Positions 1 through 7,801 of a DNA stretch of 64,000 nucleotides are shown piece by piece (position 1 is the stretch's first letter; every line of letters begins with the position of its first letter). The translations under genes and the position numbers were made by a program. This stretch comes from Pseudomonadales bacterium. GTDB taxonomy: Bacteria; Pseudomonadota; Gammaproteobacteria; Pseudomonadales; Azotimanducaceae. The notes below the pieces were generated by a model. That model ran no database searches. It was not told the DNA's origin and saw only the letters and a list, made by a program, of their open reading frames with translations. The stretch spans positions 1-64,000 of the forward strand of contig JANQPF010000022.1 of the NCBI GenBank assembly GCA_028285415.1, in the 5' to 3' direction.

Positions 1-1
1 T

Positions 2-265
2 AGCGGCGTTAACTTTGTCACAACCTTCTTTGCCAACATGTTCAATGTTGGATGGCAGGGCCAATTCAATCTGGACTTCATGATGTTGATAATGGTCACG
101 TCGCTTTGGATTGCCTGGCGCCACAAATTCTCGCTCAATGGTATTGCTATCGCGTTGATCTGGCCTGTCGCAGGGCTTATGTTCTTGAGCATCTACTTGT
201 TGATCGCCAGCTACCGTGCCAACGGTAATGTCGGTAGCATACTACTCGGCGATCAAGTTGCCTGA
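2..265 (+). CDS. C-terminal part of a small membrane protein (gene begins before the window)
   Basis: The frame is open from the first bases, so the ATG at 38 is probably internal and the true start lies upstream of the window. The visible 87 residues hold two hydrophobic stretches (around LDFMMLIMVTSLWIAW and IALIWPVAGLMFLSIYLLIA) separated by a short basic loop, which suggests an inner-membrane protein. The phe-rich N-terminal part, a conserved-looking Asp and the W-I-A-W-R motif recall DUF2834-type proteins, but this is from memory and weak. No function can be given. Confidence 0.55.
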   Translation, partial: SGVNFVTTFFANMFNVGWQGQFNLDFMMLIMVTSLWIAWRHKFSLNGIAIALIWPVAGLMFLSIYLLIASYRANGNVGSILLGDQVA

Positions 266-451
266 CCCGGATACGCTTAACGACTGACGTCTGCTCTTGG
301 CCGAAAGCTGCCCTTGAGATTCTTGTTCGAGAGGGTCTCCTTCCGACCCCAAGCCGACGTTTGCGAGGGCTCAGCTAATTTGAATTACTAGACTGTTTCT
401 CATAGGCTTTTTTCCTTAGTGTCCTGGCATGTTTTCGAGTGGACACGCCAC

Positions 452-1195
452 ATGAGTTCCCCCCGCACCCTCAGTCACTTCGTATGGCAGGATTGCCTAA
501 CACCTAATATTGACAAAGCTCTAAGCTACTTTGAGAAACTTGTTAACTGGAGGGTGTTTGATCAGACATGGCCGAATATTGGCCGTTACCCAATCGTGCA
601 AAGCGAGGTTGGAGCTATTGCCGGTGTGTTGGAAATGCCCAAGTTCCTGCAAGACTCGGGAGTGCCCTCTTATTGGACAGGCTACGTAGAAACAGGCATT
701 GAAGCTGCTGAACAGTCGGTGCCTAAACTCGGCGGTCAAATGTTTACCATGCCAACGACGTCACCGATGGGTACCAGCTTTGTTTTCACTGACCCTGGCG
801 GGGCTGTATTGGCGGCATACGAACTCTCCGATTCTTTTACCGTTCCGTCTTCGTCGAATCTCGACGAGTTTGTATGGCAACGTTTGTACTAAAAAGATAA
901 CGATAGATCCCTTCAGTTCTACAACGCTCTATTTGGTTGGACACTCTCAAATGAGGGAACAAGCACCATGCTTGATCAATCGGAGGTTGTAGTCGCTGAT
1001 GTGGCGGGAGCGCCTTCATGGATCGATCAAGATACCTGGGTGTACTTTCTCGGCGTTGAAAACTTGGCGAAAACCACTTCAGTCATTGAAAGCCTCGGCG
1101 GTGCAGTCATAGAGGAAACGAAAATACAAAACCGTGGCGCTGTGGTTTCTAAAGACTCTCAAGGCGCGGTCATTGGTTTTGTAGAATGGGAATGA
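452..1195 (+). pseudogene. Two-domain VOC (glyoxalase/dioxygenase-fold) protein split by an in-frame TAA
   Basis: ATG at 452 (MSSPRTLSHFVWQD) is preferred to the GTG at 419 because VOC proteins of this type start just before the F-V-W strand. The first VOC domain runs to codon 146, then TAA at 890-892. The same frame continues without any shift through a typical second-domain opening (LQFYNALFGW) to the stop at 1193-1195. The motif F-V-W appears at the start of each domain, as in two-domain VOC proteins of about 250 residues. What is seen is one nonsense codon in an otherwise intact 248-codon gene; whether it is a real pseudogene, a sequencing error or two separately translated halves (ATG at 968) cannot be told here. 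Confidence 0.8.
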
Positions 1196-1379
1196 CCGAC
1201 CGTTGTTGGCCGAAATCAGTCACTTCAACTACGTTGAAACACGACTTTCGTCGCCAACACAGTGCGCATTAGTTGACGTTCACGGCGGACTACCTTCGGT
1301 AAACTCCCGACATGGTCATTCCGCCCACCTTTCGAAAAGTTGTTTCCGTTCGTGCAGCCCTGACGCATGGTGTGTGCAA

Positions 1380-1910
1380 ATGACGCACTGGCGTCTCATG
1401 CTCAGGCTCTTCAACGGCGTCGTAGGCGGCGGTTTGGGGGTGCTGTGTGTTTACGTTGCCATGGTGGTATCCGCTGAGCCGGATCCGTCCGACATTCGGT
1501 GGCTCCCATCATCAGCGGTCGCCTCAGTCAGCCACGAGGTATCAGATAACGGCATCTCCCGTATCCGACTTTTCGACGCCACGGGCTACTGCGTAACCGT
1601 CAGTCAAACCCGCCCGGGATTCGATGAGTTAGACAAAGCGATTACCGGCAGCTTGCCGTACTCCATCGGGTATACCCTGGACAAAGCGCTCTTTTCTTCT
1701 GATGACGTTCTGTATCAGTCGATCGATCAGATTGTCGTGGATGGCCGTGTCCTGCGCGCCGAGCCGATGCGAGCGCGCAGCGGGTTCTGGGTCCTGTTGG
1801 CGATTGGCGTTTTCATGATCGGCTTCGGGAGCTACTGCGCGTTCGGGGCGGACCACTGGTACGACGATCTCGAGCGGCAGCTTACGAAAACTGAAAACGA
1901 TCCAGCATGA
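1380..1910 (+). CDS. Membrane protein with two TM helices around an extracytoplasmic domain
   Basis: The open frame reaches back to 1203, but residues before ATG 1380 are of low complexity and unlike a protein start; MTHWRLMLRLFNGVVGGGLGVLCVYVAMVV from 1380 gives a normal N-terminal helix. A soluble domain of about 100 residues follows (S-R-I-R-L-F-D-A-T-G-Y-C), then a second helix (FWVLLAIGVFMIGFGSYCAF) and a short charged tail. The layout resembles DUF3592-type proteins, without firm identity. Its stop overlaps the start of the next gene (ATGA at 1907-1910), so the two are translationally coupled. Confidence 0.6.
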   Translation: MTHWRLMLRLFNGVVGGGLGVLCVYVAMVVSAEPDPSDIRWLPSSAVASVSHEVSDNGISRIRLFDATGYCVTVSQTRPGFDELDKAITGSLPYSIGYTLDKALFSSDDVLYQSIDQIVVDGRVLRAEPMRARSGFWVLLAIGVFMIGFGSYCAFGADHWYDDLERQLTKTENDPA

Positions 1911-2257
1911 AAGCAGGCGCTATCTGGTTGATTGCATCGTCGAGCGTGGTGCTTGTCGTGACGCTCTGGAACGCGTTGATTGCCGGAGCAGGCGTCAGCC
2001 ACCATCTGGCGGTGAGTGGAGGGATTCTGTGCTTGATGACGGGCATGGCTCTGGCGAGATGGGTGAAGCGGCAATATGAATACCTGCCTTACCTCCTGCT
2101 TCTTGTTGCTGGCCTCACGGTGTACCTTTGCCTGCTGACCGTTGACGAGTTTGTCATCGACTTCTTCAGCCCTAATCTGCTGACGCTCTGTCTAGCGATT
2201 TCACCAATATTCGTTTACGAATATTTCTTCGAAAGACCAGCGCGCGAAGGCGAGTGA
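1907..2257 (+). CDS. Small four-helix membrane protein
   Basis: 116 residues, almost entirely hydrophobic, with about four predicted helices (near residues 5-25, 30-50, 60-80 and 88-108) and a charged C-terminal tail (ERPAREGE). It starts within the stop of the preceding membrane protein gene, so the pair is likely one operon and may act together. It converges on the CadC-like regulator gene, with only 12 bases between the two stops. Function unknown. Confidence 0.65.
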   Translation: MKAGAIWLIASSSVVLVVTLWNALIAGAGVSHHLAVSGGILCLMTGMALARWVKRQYEYLPYLLLLVAGLTVYLCLLTVDEFVIDFFSPNLLTLCLAISPIFVYEYFFERPAREGE

Positions 2258-2269
2258 ACGACGGGGCGG

Positions 2270-2737
2270 TCATGATAAGGCCACCAGAGTACAGTACAAC
2301 ACGAAGGCCACGGGAAAGCAGGCCAGACCGCTCGCGAATGCAACGCGGTTATCACGTGATCTTTTTGGCGCCCCATAGTCGGTCGCACTGAAGAAAATGT
2401 AGCCCTTTCCCGGTATCGTCCGGATGAACCGGGGCGATTCTGCATCATCGCCCAGAGCCTTACGGACGTCTCTTACCAGTCGGTAAATCCCTTCTTGCTT
2501 GCCGACAACCCGGAGTCCCCAAATCTCCCCATAAAGCTGGTCGTAGGTAACGAGTTCCCCCTTTGCTCGAATCAGTACCGACAGCAACGCACTTGCCTTG
2601 GGGCGTAGCGGGACCCGCTTTCCGTCGCGAGTCAGCGTCCCACGTTGAAAGTCGAAACAGAAGTTCTCAAAGCATACAGTTTTCAGCTGAATTTCAGACA
2701 AATTCAGACCCCCAGGTCGTAGCCTTTGAGCATGCAT
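2270..2737 (-). CDS. CadC/ToxR-type membrane-anchored winged-helix regulator, short form
   Basis: Residues about 20-115 form an OmpR/CadC-type DNA-binding domain (Trans_reg_C): F-D-F-Q-R-G-T-L near the N-terminus, L-R-P-K-A-S-A-L-L-S-V-L, then D-x-L-Y-x-E-I-W-G and I-x-T-I-P-G-K-G-Y-I-F at the end, which is the usual wing. A single hydrophobic helix (FASGLACFPVAFVLYCTLVAL) closes the protein, with almost no periplasmic tail. CadC and ToxR normally carry a large sensing domain after this helix, so here the signal must come from elsewhere, possibly the 7-TM protein encoded head to head. The ATG at 2735-2737 abuts the opposite gene's ATG, so the real start may lie further in. Confidence 0.75.
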   Translation of the reverse strand: MHAQRLRPGGLNLSEIQLKTVCFENFCFDFQRGTLTRDGKRVPLRPKASALLSVLIRAKGELVTYDQLYGEIWGLRVVGKQEGIYRLVRDVRKALGDDAESPRFIRTIPGKGYIFFSATDYGAPKRSRDNRVAFASGLACFPVAFVLYCTLVALS

Positions 2738-3469
2738 CGTTACATGAACATCGTGATACCAGCAATGGTTTGCTTCTCCCTTGTCTGGTGTTGCGTGGCA
2801 ATCGTGTTTCCGGGCGAACTAGATACAGACCCTGTTGGTGTTCGGCGCGTTCTCGGCGCAATGGGGCTTGGTTTTCTCGCCTGCGGGATTTTCGCCTTTG
2901 GTCGCGTACGGTCGCCGGAAGCCTCATTGTTTCTGCGCTACACCTCATTGGCCTGTTTTCATTGGGGTGGTGTCATTGGTACAGAGAGCGGTGCCTATAC
3001 CATGGATCTCTTTGCGTTTTACCTGCTCGTGGGAGTTGGTCTCGCAGAGAGTACTTTTCTACATCTTGCGGTCAGTTTCAGAAAGGAATTGAGGCAACGC
3101 TGGCTTTTGCTGCTGATCTACCTGCCGTGCGTGCCGGGACTGCTCTTCCTGCTTCAGACGCTGATAGTGGGCGCTGGAACTGATTGGCTTGCGGGTGCTG
3201 TTTTCCTACTGAGTTCGCTTTACAGCGTGGTCGCCGGCATCGTGTGGATTGTACGCGTTGCACGTCGCGACCTGGATGGCGTCATGATGTCTGGTGGCTG
3301 GCTGCTGGTTGCAGCCCTCATAACAGGTGTCGCTTCGCAACTCCTGGTGGAGGTTGTGTTACTGCCGGAAACTCAAAGCAGCCTTTTCAATCTCGGGCTC
3401 ATCGCGGTCCCTGTGTCGCTCACGTACGTTATTGTTACTTCGCGTTCGATCGGTGAAGTCGATAGGTGA
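2732..3469 (+). CDS. Seven-helix membrane protein, sensor-like, without an effector domain
   Basis: 245 residues from ATG 2732 (a TTG at 2726 and an ATG at 2744 are alternatives). About seven hydrophobic helices are visible and almost no soluble part. The central segment L-H-L-A-V-S-F-R-K-E followed by L-L-L-I-Y-L-P resembles the 7-TM input domains found before histidine kinases and RsbU-type phosphatases, where an L-H-x-x-x-x-F-P motif is followed by a YLP helix. Here the protein ends at the last helix, so it would need a separate output partner. The divergently encoded CadC-like regulator, which lacks a sensing domain, is the obvious candidate. That partnership is inference. Confidence 0.6.
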   Translation: MHRYMNIVIPAMVCFSLVWCCVAIVFPGELDTDPVGVRRVLGAMGLGFLACGIFAFGRVRSPEASLFLRYTSLACFHWGGVIGTESGAYTMDLFAFYLLVGVGLAESTFLHLAVSFRKELRQRWLLLLIYLPCVPGLLFLLQTLIVGAGTDWLAGAVFLLSSLYSVVAGIVWIVRVARRDLDGVMMSGGWLLVAALITGVASQLLVEVVLLPETQSSLFNLGLIAVPVSLTYVIVTSRSIGEVDR

Positions 3470-3520
3470 GAACTTGGCCATGAGGTGGCATTGAAATGCC
3501 CTTGTACAACCCCGTTGTTG

Positions 3521-4726
3521 CTATCCGGTTTGCGGCCCCGCGAACTGCACTTTGATGCCGTCCGGATCGAAGAAGAACACAATGCCAACTTCGGGGCTGC
3601 CGCCAATCGGGCCCAGCTGTTCAAAGCCAAGCTCGTTCATCGTCTTCACCGTTGCGGTCAGGTCTTTCACGTAAAAGTTGATCCGGTCGATGCCGAGATG
3701 GTTGACGGGGGGCGGATAGGGCGGTGCGTCGTCATATGGGGTGATCCATTGCCGTAGCTGGATCGTCGCGCCGTCAGTGCCTTCGCCGAGACTGACATCC
3801 ACACCTTCGAATTCGATAGCGCCGTCGAAGCCGTGGGCGGCGGCGAAGTCGCCGGAACCGGCTTGGGAGTCGGTTGCTGACTCAGTAAAGCCGATCAGTC
3901 GATAGAATTCCCGCGATCGTTCGAGATCGGTCACGTTCATGTTCGTGTTCACCAGCCGCACGAGATTTGGGGGAGCATCCGTGCCGCCAGCCTCATTGGT
4001 CTGTAACAACTTGATGAAAGCGCCGTCCTGCTCTTTCATGAATACGAATCGCTCCCCGTTGGGCGCCGTCGTCGGCGCGGAAACGAATTCCACACCGTTC
4101 GACTCGAGATAGGCGTATGCGCCATCGAGGTCGGTGGTCGAGTACGTGGCATACGTCATCCCGATGTGGTTCAGGTTGGCGTAGGGGGGCTCTTCACGAT
4201 ACGACTCACCCCTGAACTGCACGGTGTCGACGAATGGCATCTCCGGCGGGTCCTGCAAGCTGTGCAGCGAGACGTGGATGAGGTAGTTGTCCTCGAAGCC
4301 GAGAGATCGCGCGAACGTGGTGCTTGTCTCCGGGCCTGCCGGGTAGATCTCGCCGATGAATCCCAGCATCTCGTAGAAGGCGCGCTGGCGTTCGATGTCG
4401 GTGGTGTTGAGTCCGAAGTAGCCCTGGCGTACCAGGCCAAGATCAGCCTGGGTGATCTGGGTGATACGGACACCCAGCGTTCCAGTGCCGGAAACACGGA
4501 TCTCAATTGTGTTTTCCCTTTCCAGCTGCAGCGGTACTGACTCCTCACGGACGTCCTGTGAGTCGATCACGCTGCTGCCGTTGACCTTGATCTCGGCGCT
4601 GTCTATCGCCTCAGGCGTCAGGACGAGCGTTGCCGGTCCCACGATCGCTTTGAACGTTGCGGTTGTCGGCGCCTGTGCAGCGTCGATGGTTAAGGGTCCC
4701 AAGCGGGTCAGATTGGCTTCAGTCAT
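3521..4726 (-). CDS. VOC-family protein: N-terminal beta domain plus two glyoxalase-fold domains
   Basis: 401 residues from ATG 4724-4726 (an upstream ATG at 4747 is less likely). Residues 1-95 form a beta-rich domain with L-Q-L-E-R-E-N-T-I-E-I-R-V-S-G, a pattern seen in carbohydrate-binding-like beta sandwiches. Two VOC domains follow, about 97-245 (GYFGLNTTDIERQRAFYEMLGF) and 258-401 (VNTNMNVTDLERSREFYRLIGF ... FFFDPDGIKVQF). The last domain keeps the family's C-terminal D-P-D-G motif; metal ligands cannot be assigned with certainty. It is the last gene of a minus-strand group with an LEH-like protein and a molybdopterin oxidoreductase. The substrate is unknown. Confidence 0.75.
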   Translation of the reverse strand: MTEANLTRLGPLTIDAAQAPTTATFKAIVGPATLVLTPEAIDSAEIKVNGSSVIDSQDVREESVPLQLERENTIEIRVSGTGTLGVRITQITQADLGLVRQGYFGLNTTDIERQRAFYEMLGFIGEIYPAGPETSTTFARSLGFEDNYLIHVSLHSLQDPPEMPFVDTVQFRGESYREEPPYANLNHIGMTYATYSTTDLDGAYAYLESNGVEFVSAPTTAPNGERFVFMKEQDGAFIKLLQTNEAGGTDAPPNLVRLVNTNMNVTDLERSREFYRLIGFTESATDSQAGSGDFAAAHGFDGAIEFEGVDVSLGEGTDGATIQLRQWITPYDDAPPYPPPVNHLGIDRINFYVKDLTATVKTMNELGFEQLGPIGGSPEVGIVFFFDPDGIKVQFAGPQTG

Positions 4727-4840
4727 GTGTGTCCCCATACGTTTCAAGAGAAGCGTACGTCGATCGGGGGAGTTGCCGCAACGGGCAGCAGCGGGGTTTT
4801 GCGACAGCGGCGCGGCGGGCGGAACGTTCTGCCTACTGAG

Positions 4841-5218
4841 TCAGATGTCCATGCCCATCGCGCGGCCCATGGTGAAACCGTCGAAGTACTCGCGCCACGC
4901 TTTGACCTTGTTGCCTTCGATTTCCATGATGCCCACGACAGGAACCCGGGCGTCTTTGCCGTTGTAGGTAAAGACGTCGTCCCGTTCGAACGTGACGACG
5001 TTGCCGCTCTCGACAAGGGTGCGTACGTCGAAGCTCAACCGCTCAATCCCGCCGGCCACTTCGTTGAGGTGGCCGCGTATGGCATCGTGGCCCTCGTGAC
5101 GGGCGCGCAGCGGCACAATCTCCAACACGCCGTTGTCCGTGAATAGCGCAACAACGGCGTCCCAGTCACGAGCCGTCCAGGCATCCATCATGTTGCCGGC
5201 AACTTCGAGCGCGCTCAT
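4841..5218 (-). CDS. SnoaL/limonene-1,2-epoxide hydrolase-like protein
   Basis: 125 residues starting at ATG 5216-5218, which overlaps the upstream gene's stop (ATGA). It has the NTF2/SnoaL-like fold pattern: W-T-A-R-D-W-D-A-V-V-A-L-F-T-D-N-G near the N-terminus and G-I-M-E-I-E-G-N-K-V-K-A-W-R-E-Y-F-D near the C-terminus. Limonene-1,2-epoxide hydrolases use an Arg and Asp in an E-R-x-D motif, here E-R-D-D, plus an Asp in W-R-D-Y-F-D. In this protein that last position is Glu (W-R-E-Y-F-D), so epoxide hydrolase activity is not assured. The tight coupling to the molybdoenzyme suggests both act in one pathway. Confidence 0.75.
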   Translation of the reverse strand: MSALEVAGNMMDAWTARDWDAVVALFTDNGVLEIVPLRARHEGHDAIRGHLNEVAGGIERLSFDVRTLVESGNVVTFERDDVFTYNGKDARVPVVGIMEIEGNKVKAWREYFDGFTMGRAMGMDI

Positions 5219-7494
5219 GCTTCTATTGCCTCTATTCGGACGGGCACCGATTTGTGCCAGGGGGTGCCGACGTACTCGTCCGCCAGCGCGTTTGAAGTCA
5301 GTTCGTTGGGTGCCGCACCCGTCATCGCGAGCTTCCCGTCCGCGTCCGGATAGTCGAGCCCGAGTCCGTTGGGGAGCGAGACGTGTCCCGCCTGCATACG
5401 CTCGCTCAGCTCGACGATAACGTTGAGTGCGCCGACTTGTGTGGAGATGCGTGCGGAAGATCCTTCTCCCAGATTGAGGCGGGCGGCGTCCTCCGGGTTG
5501 ATGTACAGCGCGCCGTCCGCGTCCTTCTTGCGCCACTCGGGATTGCGCATGATGGTGTTGGCCGTAAACGCGCGTCGCTCACCGGCGGAGAGCAGGAAAG
5601 GAAAGTCTGATGACGTTTCCGCGGGCGTTTCTTCGCCGAGCCGGCGGACGTCGGCGAGCATGTCCTCGAGCGCAAGATTTACGCTTCCACCGGGAACGCG
5701 GTGCCATATGTCTGCCCAGTCCTCTTTGCTGATGATGACAGCAGAAGGTCCGTTGATGATGCCGTCGAAGAGCGCGTCGCCAAGATCCATGCCTTCGCCG
5801 GTGAATCCTGCCGCCTCGATGCTCGCGCGGCTGCCCATGGCGTGTTGGTGGCAAATCGCCCAAAGCGCGGCCGCGTTCTGCATCCCGTCCGGGAGCGTCT
5901 TGCCGAGGGTTCGATAGAGGAGCCCGGGCGCGATGGCAAAAAGTTCAGGGTGCTCGGCCAGCTTCGCGAATACGGCCTCTCTGAAACCTTCGCGTCCGGC
6001 GCTGCGCAGCACCTCATTGAGCTCATCCTCAATGCCCGGCGGCACGGCGCCTAGCGCGCTGGCAAGGCGCATGTGGATTTCCGCTTCGTCCAGCACACCG
6101 TCGGGAGCGGTGAAGAGCGGTGGACGCACGTGAAAGTAGTTTTCCGGAAACTCAAAGTTGAAAAAGGTCGCTTCGGCTTTTTCGTACTGGGTCGTGGCAG
6201 GCAGCACGTAGTCAGCTTCGCGCGCGGTCTCGGTCATTGCGATGTCGATGACGACGCTGACGTCGAGGCTCCGCATGGCCTCACGCCAGCGCGGACTCTC
6301 CGGCAGGCTGTGCACCGGATTGCCGGACTCGATAATCATGGCTCTGTAGTGATCCGGATGATCGCTCAACACTTCGTCGGGAATGACGTTGCAAGGGACA
6401 AGCCCGGCGATGATCCGGGCACCCGCCACTGGACTCCTGCCTTCCTCCTTGCCGGCGCCGAGGTTGCCGAGGCCGTTGGGTGTGTAGTGGGTGCCAGGAT
6501 GGGCGAAGTTACCGCCCAGGATCCAGGTCAGTCGCTGCAGGTAACTCACCAGCGTCGAGTGCCGGTTCATCTGCACGCCAAGATCTTCGAAGACCGCAAC
6601 GCTCTCGGCCGCGGCAATGGTGCGCGCGGTAGAACGGATCACCGCTTCGTCGATGCCGCACTTCGCCGCACAGTCGGCGATGTCGACGTCCTTGAAGACT
6701 TCGATCACGTCAGCCAATCCCTCGGCGTGTTCACTCAGCCAGGCGTGATTTTGTAAATCCTCCTGCACAATCGTGGCTACGATGCCAGCCAGGAGCCAGG
6801 CGTCGCGGCCTGGCTTGACCGCCAGATGGATGTCAGCAAGGTCTGCCGTTTCCGTGCGTTTAGGATCGATGACAATCAGCGTGCGGTCCGGATTCTTCGC
6901 CATCTCGCGGATTTCTGCGCGTGCTCGATGAAAGCCGTGCGACTGCCAGGGATTCTTGCCGAGGAAAATGGCCACCTGCGCGTGCTCGAAGTCGCCGTGG
7001 TTATAGCCGCCGAACATTCGATGGGCCACCCAGAATTCCCCGGTTTTCTCCTGGGCCAGGGCGTTGGAACGGTAGCGCACGCCAAGGGTCGCGAGCGTTG
7101 TGCGCCCGTAGGCGCCGGGCAGGTGATTACCCTGGCCGCCACCGCCGTAGTAAAAAATCTTGTCGCCGCCCCAGGTGTCGCGTACCGCGCCGAGCTTTGC
7201 GGCAACCTCACTAATCGCGGTATCCCAGTCGATCGCCTCGTAGCTGCCGTCGGCGCGCCGGCGCATCGGGCTCAAAAGACGATCGGCGCTGTTCTGATAG
7301 TAGTTCAGGCGGGAGGCTTTGTTGCAGAGATAGCCGGCGGAGGCAGGGTGCTGATCGTCCCCTTTGGTGCGTACGATCTCCGAGCCGTCTTCGGACAGCT
7401 GCACTTTGACGCCACAGTTGAGTGCGCACAGCACGCATGCGGTGGATTTCCAGTTGTCGTCCGATTTCGCCGCCATATCCGTCTCCCTGCTCAA
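5215..7494 (-). CDS. Molybdopterin-dependent oxidoreductase with N-terminal 4Fe-4S cluster
   Basis: 759 residues of the formate dehydrogenase/nitrate reductase (DMSO reductase) superfamily. C20-x2-C23-x3-C27 and C57 (G-Y-L-C-N-K) are the four ligands of the N-terminal 4Fe-4S cluster. The molybdopterin domain includes L-G-K-N-P-W-Q-S-H-G and V-I-D-P-K-R-T-E-T-A-D, and the C-terminal dinucleotide-binding domain includes R-A-F-T-A-N-T-I-M-R-N-P. No twin-arginine signal is present, so it is cytoplasmic. No Cys or Sec is evident at the usual metal-ligand position, which argues against a classic formate dehydrogenase. The start at 7494 has an alternative ATG six codons in. It heads an operon with the LEH-like and VOC genes; the substrate is unknown. 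Confidence 0.85.
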   Translation of the reverse strand: MSRETDMAAKSDDNWKSTACVLCALNCGVKVQLSEDGSEIVRTKGDDQHPASAGYLCNKASRLNYYQNSADRLLSPMRRRADGSYEAIDWDTAISEVAAKLGAVRDTWGGDKIFYYGGGGQGNHLPGAYGRTTLATLGVRYRSNALAQEKTGEFWVAHRMFGGYNHGDFEHAQVAIFLGKNPWQSHGFHRARAEIREMAKNPDRTLIVIDPKRTETADLADIHLAVKPGRDAWLLAGIVATIVQEDLQNHAWLSEHAEGLADVIEVFKDVDIADCAAKCGIDEAVIRSTARTIAAAESVAVFEDLGVQMNRHSTLVSYLQRLTWILGGNFAHPGTHYTPNGLGNLGAGKEEGRSPVAGARIIAGLVPCNVIPDEVLSDHPDHYRAMIIESGNPVHSLPESPRWREAMRSLDVSVVIDIAMTETAREADYVLPATTQYEKAEATFFNFEFPENYFHVRPPLFTAPDGVLDEAEIHMRLASALGAVPPGIEDELNEVLRSAGREGFREAVFAKLAEHPELFAIAPGLLYRTLGKTLPDGMQNAAALWAICHQHAMGSRASIEAAGFTGEGMDLGDALFDGIINGPSAVIISKEDWADIWHRVPGGSVNLALEDMLADVRRLGEETPAETSSDFPFLLSAGERRAFTANTIMRNPEWRKKDADGALYINPEDAARLNLGEGSSARISTQVGALNVIVELSERMQAGHVSLPNGLGLDYPDADGKLAMTGAAPNELTSNALADEYVGTPWHKSVPVRIEAIEA

Positions 7495-7801
7495 ATATGG
7501 CGGCTAGTGTTACATCATCGCCCGCCCTCTGACAAAGCAAACCTGCACGGTTCGCGGGCAGGGTTGCACGGCAGACCGCGTGGCTTGGCTTTGCCGCGCG
7601 GCGGCTGTCTGTGAGACGCGTCCTTCTGAGGCAGTTTGTCCCGGATGATCGGCCGCTCCTCAGGAACCTCGGCGTGGGCGCTCAATAACAGCCTGAACCC
7701 AATCAACAAGCGCATGGGTGTATCTCTCAATGGTGTGGCGCTAGGTTATTGGGGCGCGATGGAAATTAGATCTCGCCGGGGTAACACTGTGTAACAAGAG
7801 G
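7495..7801. other. Intergenic region between molybdoenzyme and glycosidase genes, no gene seen
   Basis: It lies upstream of the molybdoenzyme gene and downstream of the glycoside hydrolase gene, both on the minus strand, so it should hold the molybdoenzyme promoter. The only structure I see is near the glycosidase stop: a 5-base inverted repeat GTAAC-AAGAG-GTTAC. I see no strong terminator hairpin and no convincing coding frame. Confidence 0.4.
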
